Positions 52,641-62,242 of a DNA stretch of 64,000 nt are shown here, piece after piece. Within the stretch, counting starts at the first letter, position 1. Every line of letters starts with the position of its first letter. The stretch spans positions 46,210 to 110,209 of the forward strand of contig JAFEGA010000001.1 in the NCBI GenBank assembly GCA_018240285.1, written 5' to 3'. The position numbers were made by a program, and so were the translations under genes. Below the pieces are notes generated by a model. It saw nothing but the letters and a program-made list of their open reading frames with translations, searched no databases and had not been told where the DNA came from. Source of the DNA: Pseudomonadota bacterium. GTDB lineage: Bacteria > Pseudomonadota > Gammaproteobacteria > Burkholderiales > Nitrosomonadaceae.

Positions 52641-53792
52641 ATGGGAAACCCTGTAGTTATTGTGGGTAGCGGGTTAGCCGGTTATGCAGTCGCGCGCGAA
52701 TTACGCAAGCTGAATGCCGAGATTACTATCGTCATGTTATCGGCTGATCATGGTGGTTTCTATTCCAAGCCTATGTTGTCAAACGCGCTATCGTCCGGGA
52801 AAACCCCCGATTCCATTTTGAACGGTGATGCGGCACAAATGGCATCGCAGTTGAAAATTTCCATCCGCCCACATTGCCGCGTAACCGCAATCGATCCGAC
52901 AGGGTATGCAGTGACACTGACTGATGGTGAAAAAGTCGGCTATGATAGGTTGGTTTTAGCGGTAGGCGCTGATCAAATCCATTTGCCGCTATCCGGCGAT
53001 GGTGTAGCGAAAATATTATCGATTAACGACCTCGACGATTATAAAAAATTTCGTGAAGCGCTGACCGGGAAAAAACGGATCAGTATCATCGGTGCGGGCT
53101 TGATCGGTTGCGAATTTGCCAACGATCTGGCAACCGCCGGTTATCATGTGGATGTGATCGATATTGGTGCGCAGCCACTGGGACGTTTGTTGCCCCCGGC
53201 AGGCGGAGCTTTTATACGGCAAAAACTGGAAGCGGCAGGCGTGGTTTTTCATTTAAGCGCAACCACACAATCGGTTGATCTGGCGCACGAGAAATTGCGG
53301 CTAACATTTGCTAATGGTGAGTCCATCGAATCCGACATCATACTGTCTGCTGTTGGGTTGCGCGCACGCACGCAGCTGGCTGCATCGGCCGGTATTCCGG
53401 TTAATCGCGGCATTGTCGTCAATCGTTTGTTACAAACACAGTTAAACGATATTTACGCCGTAGGCGATTGTGCCGAAGTGGAAGGAAAGGTGCTGCCTTT
53501 TGTGATGCCGATCACGCATGCAGCCCGGGCTTTGGCGGCGACACTTGCGGGGAATCCGACCCAGGTTCGTTATCCGGCGATGCCGGTGATTGTAAAAACA
53601 CCTGCATGCCCTGCGGTTGTTTCGCCGCCGGATTTCACTATAAAAGGCGAATGGCATGTAGAAGCCGATCAAAATGGCGTGAAAGCGCTATATCGAGACG
53701 ACGCGGGCCGTTTGCTCGGCTACGCCTTGCTGGGTGCTGCAACACAGGAGAAAAATAACCTCACTCCGCAGTTACCGCCGGTATTGGAATGA
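52641..53792 (+). CDS. NAD(P)/FAD-dependent oxidoreductase, rubredoxin-reductase-like
   Basis: Flavoprotein of 383 residues with two Rossmann motifs (VIVGSGLAGYAVAREL at the start, SIIGAGLIGCEFANDL in the middle) and the FAD motif IYAVGDCAEVEG. It resembles rubredoxin reductases, which pass electrons from NADH to rubredoxin. No rubredoxin gene is adjacent, so the electron acceptor is unknown. The start follows a GGGAGA-like ribosome site. Confidence 0.82.
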   Translation: MGNPVVIVGSGLAGYAVARELRKLNAEITIVMLSADHGGFYSKPMLSNALSSGKTPDSILNGDAAQMASQLKISIRPHCRVTAIDPTGYAVTLTDGEKVGYDRLVLAVGADQIHLPLSGDGVAKILSINDLDDYKKFREALTGKKRISIIGAGLIGCEFANDLATAGYHVDVIDIGAQPLGRLLPPAGGAFIRQKLEAAGVVFHLSATTQSVDLAHEKLRLTFANGESIESDIILSAVGLRARTQLAASAGIPVNRGIVVNRLLQTQLNDIYAVGDCAEVEGKVLPFVMPITHAARALAATLAGNPTQVRYPAMPVIVKTPACPAVVSPPDFTIKGEWHVEADQNGVKALYRDDAGRLLGYALLGAATQEKNNLTPQLPPVLE

Positions 53793-53861
53793 GAACATTT
53801 CTTGCATTTGATGATCTATTAGCTAGTTTGTTATTGAAATAAATTCAGAATATTCAAGGTA

Positions 53862-54476
53862 ATGAAATTCCTATTCGATCTATTTCCGGTGATTTTATTT
53901 TTCTTGGCGTTCAAGCTGTACGATATTTTCATTGCGACCGCAGTTGCGATAGTGGCAGCTATCGCACAAATAGGCTGGCTTTGGTTACGCCGCCGGCAAA
54001 TCGACAAAATGATGTGGGTAAATTTGGCGATTATCGTTATATTTGGTGGCGCGACCTTAATCTCTCAGGATGAAACGTTTATCAAATGGAAACCAACGGT
54101 GTTGTATTGGTTGATTGCAGCTGTTTTATTGGGGGCTCATGCAATTTTCAAAAAAAACCTGATTCAAGCCATGCTTGAAAAACAAATGGCTTTACCGTCT
54201 TTTGTTTGGAGCAAACTCAATTTGAGCTGGGCGGGTTTTTTCTCAATCATGGGATGCATCAATCTGTATGTTGCATTTAGCTTCCCGCTGGATACGTGGG
54301 TTTCATTCAAGCTTTTCGGGGCTACCGGTCTGATGCTGGTTTTTGTTATCGGGCAGGTGATGATGTTGGGGAAATATTTACAGGAAGCGTCGGCAGTTGT
54401 GAAAGAGAATATTGTTGGCAGCGAACAAACCGGTCAAAAAAAGGAAAATGAAAATAAAGTGAGTAAGGAGTCATGA
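53862..54476 (+). CDS. yciB: Septation protein A / YciB family
   Basis: Integral membrane protein of 204 residues with five or six helices: [19 protein letters not shown] at the start, then [12 protein letters not shown] and [20 protein letters not shown]. The family (inner membrane-spanning, YciB/IspZ) affects cell envelope and division. It is coupled to yciI by an overlap, and ppiC follows, a common betaproteobacterial order. Confidence 0.92.
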   Translation: MKFLFDLFPVILFFLAFKLYDIFIATAVAIVAAIAQIGWLWLRRRQIDKMMWVNLAIIVIFGGATLISQDETFIKWKPTVLYWLIAAVLLGAHAIFKKNLIQAMLEKQMALPSFVWSKLNLSWAGFFSIMGCINLYVAFSFPLDTWVSFKLFGATGLMLVFVIGQVMMLGKYLQEASAVVKENIVGSEQTGQKKENENKVSKES

Positions 54477-54778
54477 TGCTCTATGTCATAAACGGTGAAG
54501 ATGTACCCGATAGTCTAGAAAATAGGATGACGGTTCGGCCGGAACATCTAAAAAGAATTCAAGCGTTACAGGATGCTGGGCGATTGATTTTGGCCGGGCC
54601 TTATCCGGCGATCGATAACCAGGATCCTGGTCCGGCCGGATTCTCCGGTAGTTTGATTGTGGCCGAGTTTGAATCTTTAGAGGTAGCTCAGGCTTGGGCA
54701 AATGCAGATCCTTACGTGAGTGCGGGTGTTTACCGGAAAGTGACGGTTAAACCTTTCAAAAAGGTATTGCCGGCATGA
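54473..54778 (+). CDS. YciI-like protein
   Basis: Small protein of 101 residues (or 100 from the second ATG at 54476) of the YciI/DGPF family: [21 protein letters not shown], the segment [23 protein letters not shown] in parts, ending in a KVTVKPF strand. Members include small dehydrochlorinase-like enzymes but this one's substrate is unknown. Its ATG overlaps the yciB stop. Confidence 0.88.
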   Translation: MMLYVINGEDVPDSLENRMTVRPEHLKRIQALQDAGRLILAGPYPAIDNQDPGPAGFSGSLIVAEFESLEVAQAWANADPYVSAGVYRKVTVKPFKKVLPA

Positions 54779-54928
54779 AGCTTCCGGGTTGTTCCCGGAA
54801 TAGTCTCAAGTTGTTCAATAGAAATAATGGTATATAGAGTTCACGTCTACTCAGTTAAGGCGTATACTTTCTCGCAACGTACACTTTAGCAAGTAAATTT
54901 TTATCTTAATCACAAAAAAGGAAATTCC

Positions 54929-55723
54929 ATGCGTTTGACGAAATTTTCACAAGTAATGATGGTTAGTATTTTTGGAATGGCTGCCCTATCTGCTCAAGCC
55001 CAGTCAACAGGCACTGTGGCCAAAGTGAATGGCGTGGCAATTCCACAGTCGCGTCTGGAATTAATGGTGAAGGCGAGCGTTGCGCAGGGCCAGCCGGACG
55101 GCCCCGAAATGAGAAAAGCGTTGCGTGAGAACCTGATTGCGGAGGAGATTCTTGCGCAAGAAGCGATTAAGAAAAAATTGGATAAAGATCCGGATGTTGT
55201 CGCGCAGCTTGAGATAGCGCGCCAGGCGGTCCTGGTCAGAGCATTCCAAGCTAATTACATAAAAAACAATGTGGTGAGTGAAGATACGTTGCGCAAGGAA
55301 TACGAAGTTCTGAAAGTGCAAATGGGCGATAAGGAATACAAGGCGCGCCATATTCTTGTGGCCAGTGAAAGCGAAGCCAAAGATATTATTGCCAAGCTTA
55401 AGAAAGGCGGCAATTTTGCCAAAATTGCCGAAGAGAAATCACTCGATGACGGCAGTAAGGAAAACGGCGGTGAGCTTAACTGGAGTCCACCGGCGGCTTA
55501 TGTCAGACCTTTTTCCGAAGCTTTGGTGAAATTATCAAAAGGTGGACTCACGGAACAACCGGTACAAACTTCTTTTGGTTGGCATGTGATTCAGTTGATG
55601 GACGTACGCCCGATGGAAGTACCACCTTTCGAAGAAGTTAGGCAGAACATACAACAACGCGTGCTGCAGCGCGAATTCGGTACCGTTGTGCAAGAATTAC
55701 GCAGTAAAGCAAAAGTAGAATAA
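54929..55723 (+). CDS. Periplasmic parvulin-type prolyl isomerase PpiC/SurA-like
   Basis: Peptidyl-prolyl isomerase of 264 residues. It has a signal peptide (about 1-24, ending AQAQS), a SurA_N-like helical region (LRENLIAEEILAQEAIKKKL), and a parvulin domain (about 125-225) with KARHILVASESEAKDIIAKL, the GELNW segment and FGWHVIQLMDVRP. It likely folds outer-membrane or periplasmic proteins. An AAGGAAATTCC ribosome site lies just before the ATG. It follows yciB-yciI and runs towards the leftward alr gene. Confidence 0.88.
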   Translation: MRLTKFSQVMMVSIFGMAALSAQAQSTGTVAKVNGVAIPQSRLELMVKASVAQGQPDGPEMRKALRENLIAEEILAQEAIKKKLDKDPDVVAQLEIARQAVLVRAFQANYIKNNVVSEDTLRKEYEVLKVQMGDKEYKARHILVASESEAKDIIAKLKKGGNFAKIAEEKSLDDGSKENGGELNWSPPAAYVRPFSEALVKLSKGGLTEQPVQTSFGWHVIQLMDVRPMEVPPFEEVRQNIQQRVLQREFGTVVQELRSKAKVE

Positions 55724-55777
55724 CGAGACTCACATTCTTTTGTTGCGGTGGACTGGATTGCAACGTCGCGTTGCGCG

Positions 55778-56857
55778 CTAAAGCGAAGCAGTCTTTTCCA
55801 CCCGCGGTGCCAACGCACAAAGCAATTCATAACTGGTAGTGCCGGCACTCAAAGCCACTTCATCAACACTTAATCCCCTTCCCCACAAGATAACCGGGCT
55901 GTTTAATCCGGCGTTTTCGATGCCGGTTAAGTCAATGGCTAGCATATCCATGGATATCCGGCCTAGTATCCGGCTGCGCTGATTATTGATCAGTACCGGC
56001 GTGTTCGTTGGCGCGTGGCGTGGATAACCATCCGCGTAACCGCAGGCAACTATACCGATACGCATCGGTTGTTCAGTTTTAAAAAGACCGTGATAGCCCA
56101 CTCTTTCGCCGATTCCCAAATCCTGTATCGCAATAATTTTGCTCGAAAGGGTCATGACGGGGCGAAGGTTCAGTTCCGCCGCGGTTATATCCGGGAAAGG
56201 CGAAGCGCCGTATAGCATAATGCCGGGGCGCACCCAGTCGGTATGCGTCACGGGATAACGAATAATCGCCGCCGAATTCGCCAATGAGCTTGGATAATGA
56301 CCATACTCTTTTGTGATTGCCTCAAAGTACTGCATCTGCTGCAAGACATTTTCTTGTTCGCAAGGATCGTCCGCAGAAGCGAAGTGTGTCATCAATGTAA
56401 TGTTTTGATGGTATTGCTTTTCAATGAGCGCGCTGATGGCTTGTGAGAATTGCTTAGGCGCCAGTCCCAGTCGATTCATGCCGGTATTGATTTTTATGAA
56501 TAGATCCAGATTGCGATGCTTGGAAGCTGACAGCATTGCGATTTGCTCGGTATGATGAATGACCGCACTCAAACGGTATCGCTCAAAGATCGCTAACTCT
56601 TCGGTTGAAAAAAAACCTTCCAATAGCAGGATAGGGTGTTGATAACCGGCGTCACGCAGGCATATCGCGGCATCTAGTTCCAATAGCGCGAATCCATCGA
56701 CGTCTTTCAAAGCACTGGCGGCGTGAAGTAACCCATGCCCATACGCATTGGCCTTAAGGATGGCCATGATGCGTGAATGAGGAGCATGTCGGCGAACTAC
56801 AGTCAGGTTATGAGTTAAAGCGGAAAGATCGATAAAAGCTTGGGTAGGGCGTGGCAT
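55778..56857 (-). CDS. alr: Alanine racemase
   Basis: PLP enzyme making D-alanine for peptidoglycan. The 359-residue protein has the Schiff-base lysine in ILKANAYGHG (about residue 35), the catalytic tyrosine in GYHGLFKTEQ region and RISMDMLAIDLT near the C-terminal domain. ATG 56857 is preferred over an open frame start at 56881. It stands between ppiC and lplT and faces ppiC tail to tail. Confidence 0.94.
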   Translation of the reverse strand: MPRPTQAFIDLSALTHNLTVVRRHAPHSRIMAILKANAYGHGLLHAASALKDVDGFALLELDAAICLRDAGYQHPILLLEGFFSTEELAIFERYRLSAVIHHTEQIAMLSASKHRNLDLFIKINTGMNRLGLAPKQFSQAISALIEKQYHQNITLMTHFASADDPCEQENVLQQMQYFEAITKEYGHYPSSLANSAAIIRYPVTHTDWVRPGIMLYGASPFPDITAAELNLRPVMTLSSKIIAIQDLGIGERVGYHGLFKTEQPMRIGIVACGYADGYPRHAPTNTPVLINNQRSRILGRISMDMLAIDLTGIENAGLNSPVILWGRGLSVDEVALSAGTTSYELLCALAPRVEKTASL

Positions 56858-57073
56858 TAATGTAATGTTCGGATTGAGCAAGAGCGAGTATTATTCGCAA
56901 CGTTTTATCATAATCGAAATTTGCAGTGCCGATTTAACTTTTATGTCGCGACACCTTCATCTGCGAAGCGGTATGATGTGCTAATCTAGCGTAGCGGATG
57001 AGAAGGCGGTTGATCGCGGGGGTGATTCTTCATACTGAATCGACTAAGAAAAATAAATAGATAAGGAAATAGC

Positions 57074-58348
57074 TTGGAACGCGGTTTTTATACGATTATG
57101 GCGGCGCAGTTTTTCTCTTCTTTGGCGGATAATGCGTTGCTGGTTGTGGCGATTGCACTATTGATTGATTTGCATGCGCCAGCCTACTTGACGCCCATGC
57201 TGAAGTTTGTTTTTGTGTTGTTTTACGTCATTCTGGCCCCTTTCGTCGGCGCGTTTGCCGATTCGATGCCGAAAGGGCGTGTCATGTTCATCAGCAACAC
57301 CATCAAAATTACCGGTTGCGGGCTATTGTTCATCGCTATGCACCAATATTTCGCATTGGCCGCCTATGCGGTCGTAGGTTTAGGCGCAGCGGCGTATTCG
57401 CCGGCCAAATATGGCATCTTGACCGAATTGTTGCCGTCGGAGAAATTGGTAATCGCCAATGGCTGGATCGAAGGGCTAACGGTGGCGTCGATTGTGTTAG
57501 GTACGGTAATGGGCGGCGTGCTGATCACCCCCGCTGTTGCGGATGTGCTGCTGGGATTTGACTTTCCGTGGGTAGATACCGGAATCGATAGCGCACTGGA
57601 AAGCGGCATCCTGATCATTGCTGTCATTTATGCCATCGCGGCATTATTCAATTTGTACATACCGAATACAGGCGTCGATCACCGTATTCCGAAGAAAAAT
57701 CCTTTTTATCTCATTCATGAATTCAGCCACTGTGTGAAATTGCTCTGGACCGATAAATTGGGGCAAATTTCGCTTGCCGTCACGACGTTATTCTGGGGAG
57801 CGGGCGCGACGTTGCAGTTTATCGTGTTGAAATGGGCGGAGGTGGCGATGAATTACCCGCTCAATCAGGCTGCGCAATTGCAGGGCGTGGTTGCCGTCGG
57901 TATTGCTGTGGGCGCAGTTATGGCGGCGCGATGGATTTCGCTGCGGCAGTCGGTCAAAGTGATTCCGCTGGGTATTGCGATGGGAATCGTTGTGATGGCG
58001 ATGATTCTGGTGAAAGATTTATGGATCGCCATTACATTGTTGATGCTGATCGGCGGTTTGGCGGGGTTCTTTGTTGTGCCGATGAATGCTTTGTTGCAGC
58101 ATCGCGGCCATATTTTGATGGGTGCCGGGCATTCCATCGCGGTGCAGAATTTCAATGAGAATCTGAGTATTCTAACGATGCTGTTGCTTTACGCCTTGCT
58201 GATATGGTTTGAAGTGCATATTTATATTGTGATCGCCGCTTTTGGATTATTTGTCTCCCTCACGATGGCGCTGATTCGCAAGTGGCACTTACTCAATCAA
58301 AGCAAGGAAGATTCGCTGCATCTCATCGGTGCGAAAAAAATTCACTGA
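57074..58348 (+). CDS. lplT: Lysophospholipid transporter LplT
   Basis: MFS-type transporter of 424 residues that flips lysophospholipids into the inner leaflet for reacylation. It starts with the family signature GFYTIMAAQFFSSLADNALLV. The start codon is a TTG at 57074, supported by AAGGA 8-9 bases ahead; no ATG begins the family sequence. The usual partner Aas acyltransferase is not adjacent or fused, so reacylation relies on an enzyme elsewhere. Confidence 0.88.
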   Translation: MERGFYTIMAAQFFSSLADNALLVVAIALLIDLHAPAYLTPMLKFVFVLFYVILAPFVGAFADSMPKGRVMFISNTIKITGCGLLFIAMHQYFALAAYAVVGLGAAAYSPAKYGILTELLPSEKLVIANGWIEGLTVASIVLGTVMGGVLITPAVADVLLGFDFPWVDTGIDSALESGILIIAVIYAIAALFNLYIPNTGVDHRIPKKNPFYLIHEFSHCVKLLWTDKLGQISLAVTTLFWGAGATLQFIVLKWAEVAMNYPLNQAAQLQGVVAVGIAVGAVMAARWISLRQSVKVIPLGIAMGIVVMAMILVKDLWIAITLLMLIGGLAGFFVVPMNALLQHRGHILMGAGHSIAVQNFNENLSILTMLLLYALLIWFEVHIYIVIAAFGLFVSLTMALIRKWHLLNQSKEDSLHLIGAKKIH

Positions 58349-58352
58349 TCAT

Positions 58353-59081
58353 TTAGCGCAGGGACTGCATGGTTGCGCGAGCAAAACATAAGTCTTTCCA
58401 GGCTTTGGCTTTATCCGGCAGCGACCGCAGCAAGTAAGCCGGATGGTATGTAACAATCAATGGTATGCCAGAATAACTGTGCACTTTCCCGCGCAAACTG
58501 GAAATGCTGTCGTCGCGGTTGAGAAGATTTTGCGCGGCTACTTTACCTAATGTCACGATGAGTTTCGGCTTAATCAACGCAATTTGGCGGGTTAAAAAAG
58601 GCTCGCACTGTTGCGCTTCATTCAAAGTAGGATTTCTGTTATTCGGCGGGCGGCATTTGACAATATTGGCGATGTATACGCCTTCCCCACGTTTGAGCTG
58701 AATGGCGGCGAGCATTTGATCCAGCAGCTTTCCGGCTTGCCCGACAAACGGTTCGCCGATTTCATCTTCACGTGCACCGGGACCTTCACCGACAAAAAGC
58801 CAATCGGCATTCTCGTCGCCTACACCGAATACCGTTTGCGTGCGTGCCTGGCTTAAAGGGCAGGCAACACACTGCGATACGGCTGCCTTCAACTGATCCC
58901 AGTTCATTTCAGAGACTGGCAGTTGCGCTGAATCTTTTACCGGCTCGGATGTGAGCGGTGAGTGTTCTACTTCTACTGCTTGCGGAACGGGTAATGTACT
59001 TTGCTTCGCGATGCCCGGTTTTAAGCGCCACACCGGCAGCAAGTTCAATTCCTTCAGTATCTGTCTGCGCCGCGTATTCAT
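58353..59081 (-). CDS. Type 4/5 uracil-DNA glycosylase, iron-sulfur
   Basis: Removes uracil from DNA. The 242-residue protein has the [20 protein letters not shown] motif, cysteines placed for a [4Fe-4S] cluster in CVACPLSQ and [17 protein letters not shown], and [10 protein letters not shown] near the end. The first 90 residues are a variable linker. Its ATG overlaps the rimI stop by four bases. It faces lplT tail to tail across only 4 bp. Confidence 0.9.
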   Translation of the reverse strand: MNTRRRQILKELNLLPVWRLKPGIAKQSTLPVPQAVEVEHSPLTSEPVKDSAQLPVSEMNWDQLKAAVSQCVACPLSQARTQTVFGVGDENADWLFVGEGPGAREDEIGEPFVGQAGKLLDQMLAAIQLKRGEGVYIANIVKCRPPNNRNPTLNEAQQCEPFLTRQIALIKPKLIVTLGKVAAQNLLNRDDSISSLRGKVHSYSGIPLIVTYHPAYLLRSLPDKAKAWKDLCFARATMQSLR

Positions 59082-59533
59082 AACATCAGGCGCATGACCA
59101 GCGCATCTTCGCGTCCGCACATGGCAGGGTAATAGCCTTTGCGCGTGGCGATATGTTGAAAACCCATTTGTTTATAGAGCAGCGCCGCGCCGTGATTGGA
59201 TTCGCGCACATCCAGGAAAACCGACTTGGCGTTTTGTTCCCGGGCGGACTGTATGAGGAACTGGAGCAATTTTTTTCCCAAGCCTTTTTTCTGGTAACTG
59301 GCAGCAATGCCGAGCGTCAGAATGTGACCTTCCTCGGGGCTCATCATCATGATTCCGTAGCCCATCAATGTATCGGCTTGCTGCAGCACATGGCATGCAT
59401 AGCCGGCTTTGATTGAATCGGAAAAATTTCCCGGTGACCACGGAAAAAGAAAAATCTCGCGTTCGATCAGAATAATGCGATCCACATCCGCTAGCAGCAT
59501 CGGTCTGATTTCAATGGTTTGTTGCGCAGTCAT
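59078..59533 (-). CDS. rimI: Ribosomal-protein S18 N-acetyltransferase RimI
   Basis: GNAT acetyltransferase of 151 residues with the acetyl-CoA loop LGIAASYQKKGLGKKLLQFL and FLDVRESNHGAALLYKQMGF. RimI acetylates the N-terminal alanine of S18. It overlaps tsaB and the glycosylase gene by 4 bases each, a common gene order. Confidence 0.9.
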   Translation of the reverse strand: MTAQQTIEIRPMLLADVDRIILIEREIFLFPWSPGNFSDSIKAGYACHVLQQADTLMGYGIMMMSPEEGHILTLGIAASYQKKGLGKKLLQFLIQSAREQNAKSVFLDVRESNHGAALLYKQMGFQHIATRKGYYPAMCGREDALVMRLML

Positions 59534-60210
59534 GTTTGTCGCTCGCTTTCTTTCAGCGCAACTTTATTGCGGATATATAAGGGCGCGGCAAGTGCCGCAT
59601 CGGTATAAGCGCCATCGCGGAATTTCGGCAGGGCAAGCTGCGCCATTTCATGCGCGCGCGGATGGAGTTCAGGGTGAATTTGCTGGATATTTGCGCAGTA
59701 TTGCATCGCCAAGACGTCGTGATAAACATCAAAACCGCTGCCGCATCCATGCCATTCATTTCCGGATACAAGGGGTGCATGCTGCGGCGAACAAAGCACG
59801 GGTGGACTGATCATCTCCCAGCTTTGACCGGTTAATTTCCGGAAAGCGGCATGATAAATCTCACTCATGCGGGCATCAAGCGCTACGATGACGTTGTGCT
59901 GATCGATTTGCTGCGCAACCGCCTCTAGTGTGCCGACCGCTGCAACCGGCAAATCGGCGGCGAAGGCCAATCCTTGCGCTACGCCGCAGGCGATGCGTAA
60001 GCCGGTAAAAGACCCGGGGCCAGCGCCAAAAGCGATGCCATCGATTTGCTGCAATGCTAATCCAGCTTCCGCCAGCATTTCGTGCGTCATCGCTAAGATC
60101 ATCTCGGAATGGTTGCGTCCGGCAAGAATTTCTTTGCCGGATATTTCGCTGTCCACATTCAGTGCGACGGAACAAAATTCGGTAGAAGTATCTAGTGCAA
60201 GAATTTTCAC
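59530..60210 (-). CDS. tsaB: tRNA threonylcarbamoyladenosine protein TsaB
   Basis: ASKHA-fold partner of TsaD in making the t6A37 modification of tRNA. The 226 residues begin KILALDTSTEFCSVALN and include FGAGPGSFTGLRIACGVAQGLA. The start is a GTG at 60210. It leads the run tsaB-rimI-glycosylase. Confidence 0.93.
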   Translation of the reverse strand: MKILALDTSTEFCSVALNVDSEISGKEILAGRNHSEMILAMTHEMLAEAGLALQQIDGIAFGAGPGSFTGLRIACGVAQGLAFAADLPVAAVGTLEAVAQQIDQHNVIVALDARMSEIYHAAFRKLTGQSWEMISPPVLCSPQHAPLVSGNEWHGCGSGFDVYHDVLAMQYCANIQQIHPELHPRAHEMAQLALPKFRDGAYTDAALAAPLYIRNKVALKESERQT

Positions 60211-60279
60211 TGTAATCGCGGCAAGAAAATTAAATTGGGCATGTGTTTTATTGAGTTGAGTCTCTGAAACTTTTTCCGC

Positions 60280-60828
60280 TCATTTTAAACGCCAATGACC
60301 GAGCGGAACATAGTCAACGCCTGCTGGTACCGGTTTCGATTGCAACAGATACCATTGATTGACGGGCCAATGAATGGGCTTGATCAGATCCGTATTGACT
60401 GGATGGATTGCTTTGCGGAACAGTGTGATGTGCGGTTTGTATTGCCGGCGATCGAATGTGAATCCAGCTTCCGACAGAGTGGCTTGTAATGCATTAACCA
60501 AAGCGAACAATTCTGCCGGGAATTGTTTTGCATGGAGATAAACAATTTGATTGTGTTTCCAGTAACTGATTTGATCCAGAATCAGCGAAAATTTCTTCAC
60601 CGATATTTTTTTCATGATTTGCCGCAACGGTTCGATGCGCTGCACGCAAACATCGCCCAGAAATACCAGCGTGAGGTGAAGATGCGGTATTTTAATTTTG
60701 CGCCCGCCGCAAAGCGGCTCCAGTAACTTAGCCTGATGGGCGAGTTGTTTTTGCACGGATTGAGTGGGAGTAACGGCGAAGAATACCCGAATCGGCTTTG
60801 TTCCCTGATCGGCGCCTTTGTTGGTCAA
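60280..60828 (-). CDS. thpR: RNA 2',3'-cyclic phosphodiesterase ThpR
   Basis: 2H phosphoesterase of 182 residues with the two catalytic HxTx motifs, HLTL in [11 protein letters not shown] and HITL in [10 protein letters not shown]. It opens RNA 2',3'-cyclic phosphates in vitro. The start codon is a TTG at 60828 that overlaps the ispF stop (TTGA), so it is translated by coupling. Its cellular role here is unknown. Confidence 0.88.
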   Translation of the reverse strand: MTNKGADQGTKPIRVFFAVTPTQSVQKQLAHQAKLLEPLCGGRKIKIPHLHLTLVFLGDVCVQRIEPLRQIMKKISVKKFSLILDQISYWKHNQIVYLHAKQFPAELFALVNALQATLSEAGFTFDRRQYKPHITLFRKAIHPVNTDLIKPIHWPVNQWYLLQSKPVPAGVDYVPLGHWRLK

Positions 60829-61316
60829 TTTTTTTCTGTGCGGTCAATCAGACATACGGCTTCGGCCACAATGCCTTCTTTGCGGCCGATCGCGCCAAGA
60901 TGCTCGGCGGTTTTGGCTTTGATGTTGATATTGCGTGCTGATGTTTGCAGGTCTTGCGCGATATTGGCGATCATCGCTGGAATATGCGGTGCCATTTTCG
61001 GAGCTTGCGCGATAATGGTCGCATCGATATTGACGATTTCGTAATGATTGTTTTCCAGCAAATTGTGAACATTGCGCAATAGCACGCGGCTATCGATATT
61101 TTTGTAACGCGGATCAGAATCGGAAAAATGTTGTCCGATATCACCCAATGCGGCAGCGCCGATCAGCGCATCGCAAATGGCATGCAACAACACATCCGCG
61201 TCGGAGTGACCGAGCAAGCCTTTTTCGTGCGGGATCGTCACTCCGCCTATGATCAGTTGACGGCCTTCAACCAGCTGATGAACATCAAAACCTTGTCCTA
61301 TTCTTAGGGTACTCAT
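60825..61316 (-). CDS. ispF: 2-C-methyl-D-erythritol 2,4-cyclodiphosphate synthase
   Basis: MEP-pathway enzyme of 163 residues supplying isoprenoids, including hopanoid and ubiquinone precursors of this cell. It has the zinc motif GFDVHQLV at the start, [18 protein letters not shown], and KAKTAEHLG(A/IGRKEG) near the end. It overlaps ispD by 4 bases and thpR by 4 bases. Confidence 0.96.
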   Translation of the reverse strand: MSTLRIGQGFDVHQLVEGRQLIIGGVTIPHEKGLLGHSDADVLLHAICDALIGAAALGDIGQHFSDSDPRYKNIDSRVLLRNVHNLLENNHYEIVNIDATIIAQAPKMAPHIPAMIANIAQDLQTSARNINIKAKTAEHLGAIGRKEGIVAEAVCLIDRTEKN

Positions 61317-62017
61317 GAATTATTCCTATTTTGTAAAATCAATTCGGCCAAAGCCAGGTCTTGGGGATAGGTCACTTTAAAATTGTAAGCATCGCTGGCA
61401 ACCAGTTTGGGGTGTAGTCCTAATGCCTCAACGGCACTGGCGTCATCGGTGACATTAATATTGGTTGCATTCTGCAATGCTCGAGTGAGCAGATCGCAGC
61501 GAAACATTTGCGGTGTCTGCGCCTGCCATAAATTTTCCCGCGATTCGGTGTTTTTCACACGATTCTCAGAATTGCTGCGTTTTAGAGTATCGGCAACCGG
61601 TACGGCGAGTAATCCGCCTACAGCATCGCTAGTCAATTCATCAATCAATCGATTGAGCTGTGCTGAAGTTAAACAAGGCCGGGCGGCGTCATGCACCAGA
61701 ATCCAATCCTGAGTATTGATCAAGTTTTTTTGTTGTGCGACGGTAAGACCATTGAGCACACTATCCGCTCTGGTTGCACCGCCACACTTCAGCACGATCA
61801 ATTTTCCAGAGAACTCAGACCAATCATATCGAGACCATTCCTCATCACCGGGCGCAAGCACGGTGATTACACCGGCGATTGAATGATGATCACATAATGT
61901 TCTGATTGCATGATAAATCATGGGCTTCTTGCATAATGGCAGATATTGTTTGGGAAGTTCATTACCCATGCGTGAGCCTGAACCTGCTGCGGGAATTAAA
62001 GCAAAAAACTTGGACAT
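61313..62017 (-). CDS. ispD: 2-C-methyl-D-erythritol 4-phosphate cytidylyltransferase
   Basis: MEP-pathway enzyme of 234 residues with the CTP motif [21 protein letters not shown], the VHDAARPCL motif, and the late [14 protein letters not shown] segment. It heads the leftward run ispD-ispF-thpR and diverges from prfB. Confidence 0.95.
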   Translation of the reverse strand: MSKFFALIPAAGSGSRMGNELPKQYLPLCKKPMIYHAIRTLCDHHSIAGVITVLAPGDEEWSRYDWSEFSGKLIVLKCGGATRADSVLNGLTVAQQKNLINTQDWILVHDAARPCLTSAQLNRLIDELTSDAVGGLLAVPVADTLKRSNSENRVKNTESRENLWQAQTPQMFRCDLLTRALQNATNINVTDDASAVEALGLHPKLVASDAYNFKVTYPQDLALAELILQNRNNS

Positions 62018-62242
62018 GATTGTGCTAGCGAGGCGGAGTTAAGAAAACGGGTTAATAAATAAAAATGTGAAATGCTGGTTGAATAAATCGCGATTATAGT
62101 TTTTTTACTTATGGATTGTTTGGAATTGTTACTAACGGGAACGGCGCATACTTTGTTTGCGTAATGAGGGTTGATAGAAGGCGCCCGGAACTAAAATCCG
62201 GTACAAGGTATAATCAAGCAATTCAATGTTAAGGTGGAATTT

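Noticed and set aside
54782..54800. Terminator after the YciI gene
   Set aside because: A TTCCGGG/CCCGGAA stem exists but lacks a U-run, so there is not enough to call termination.
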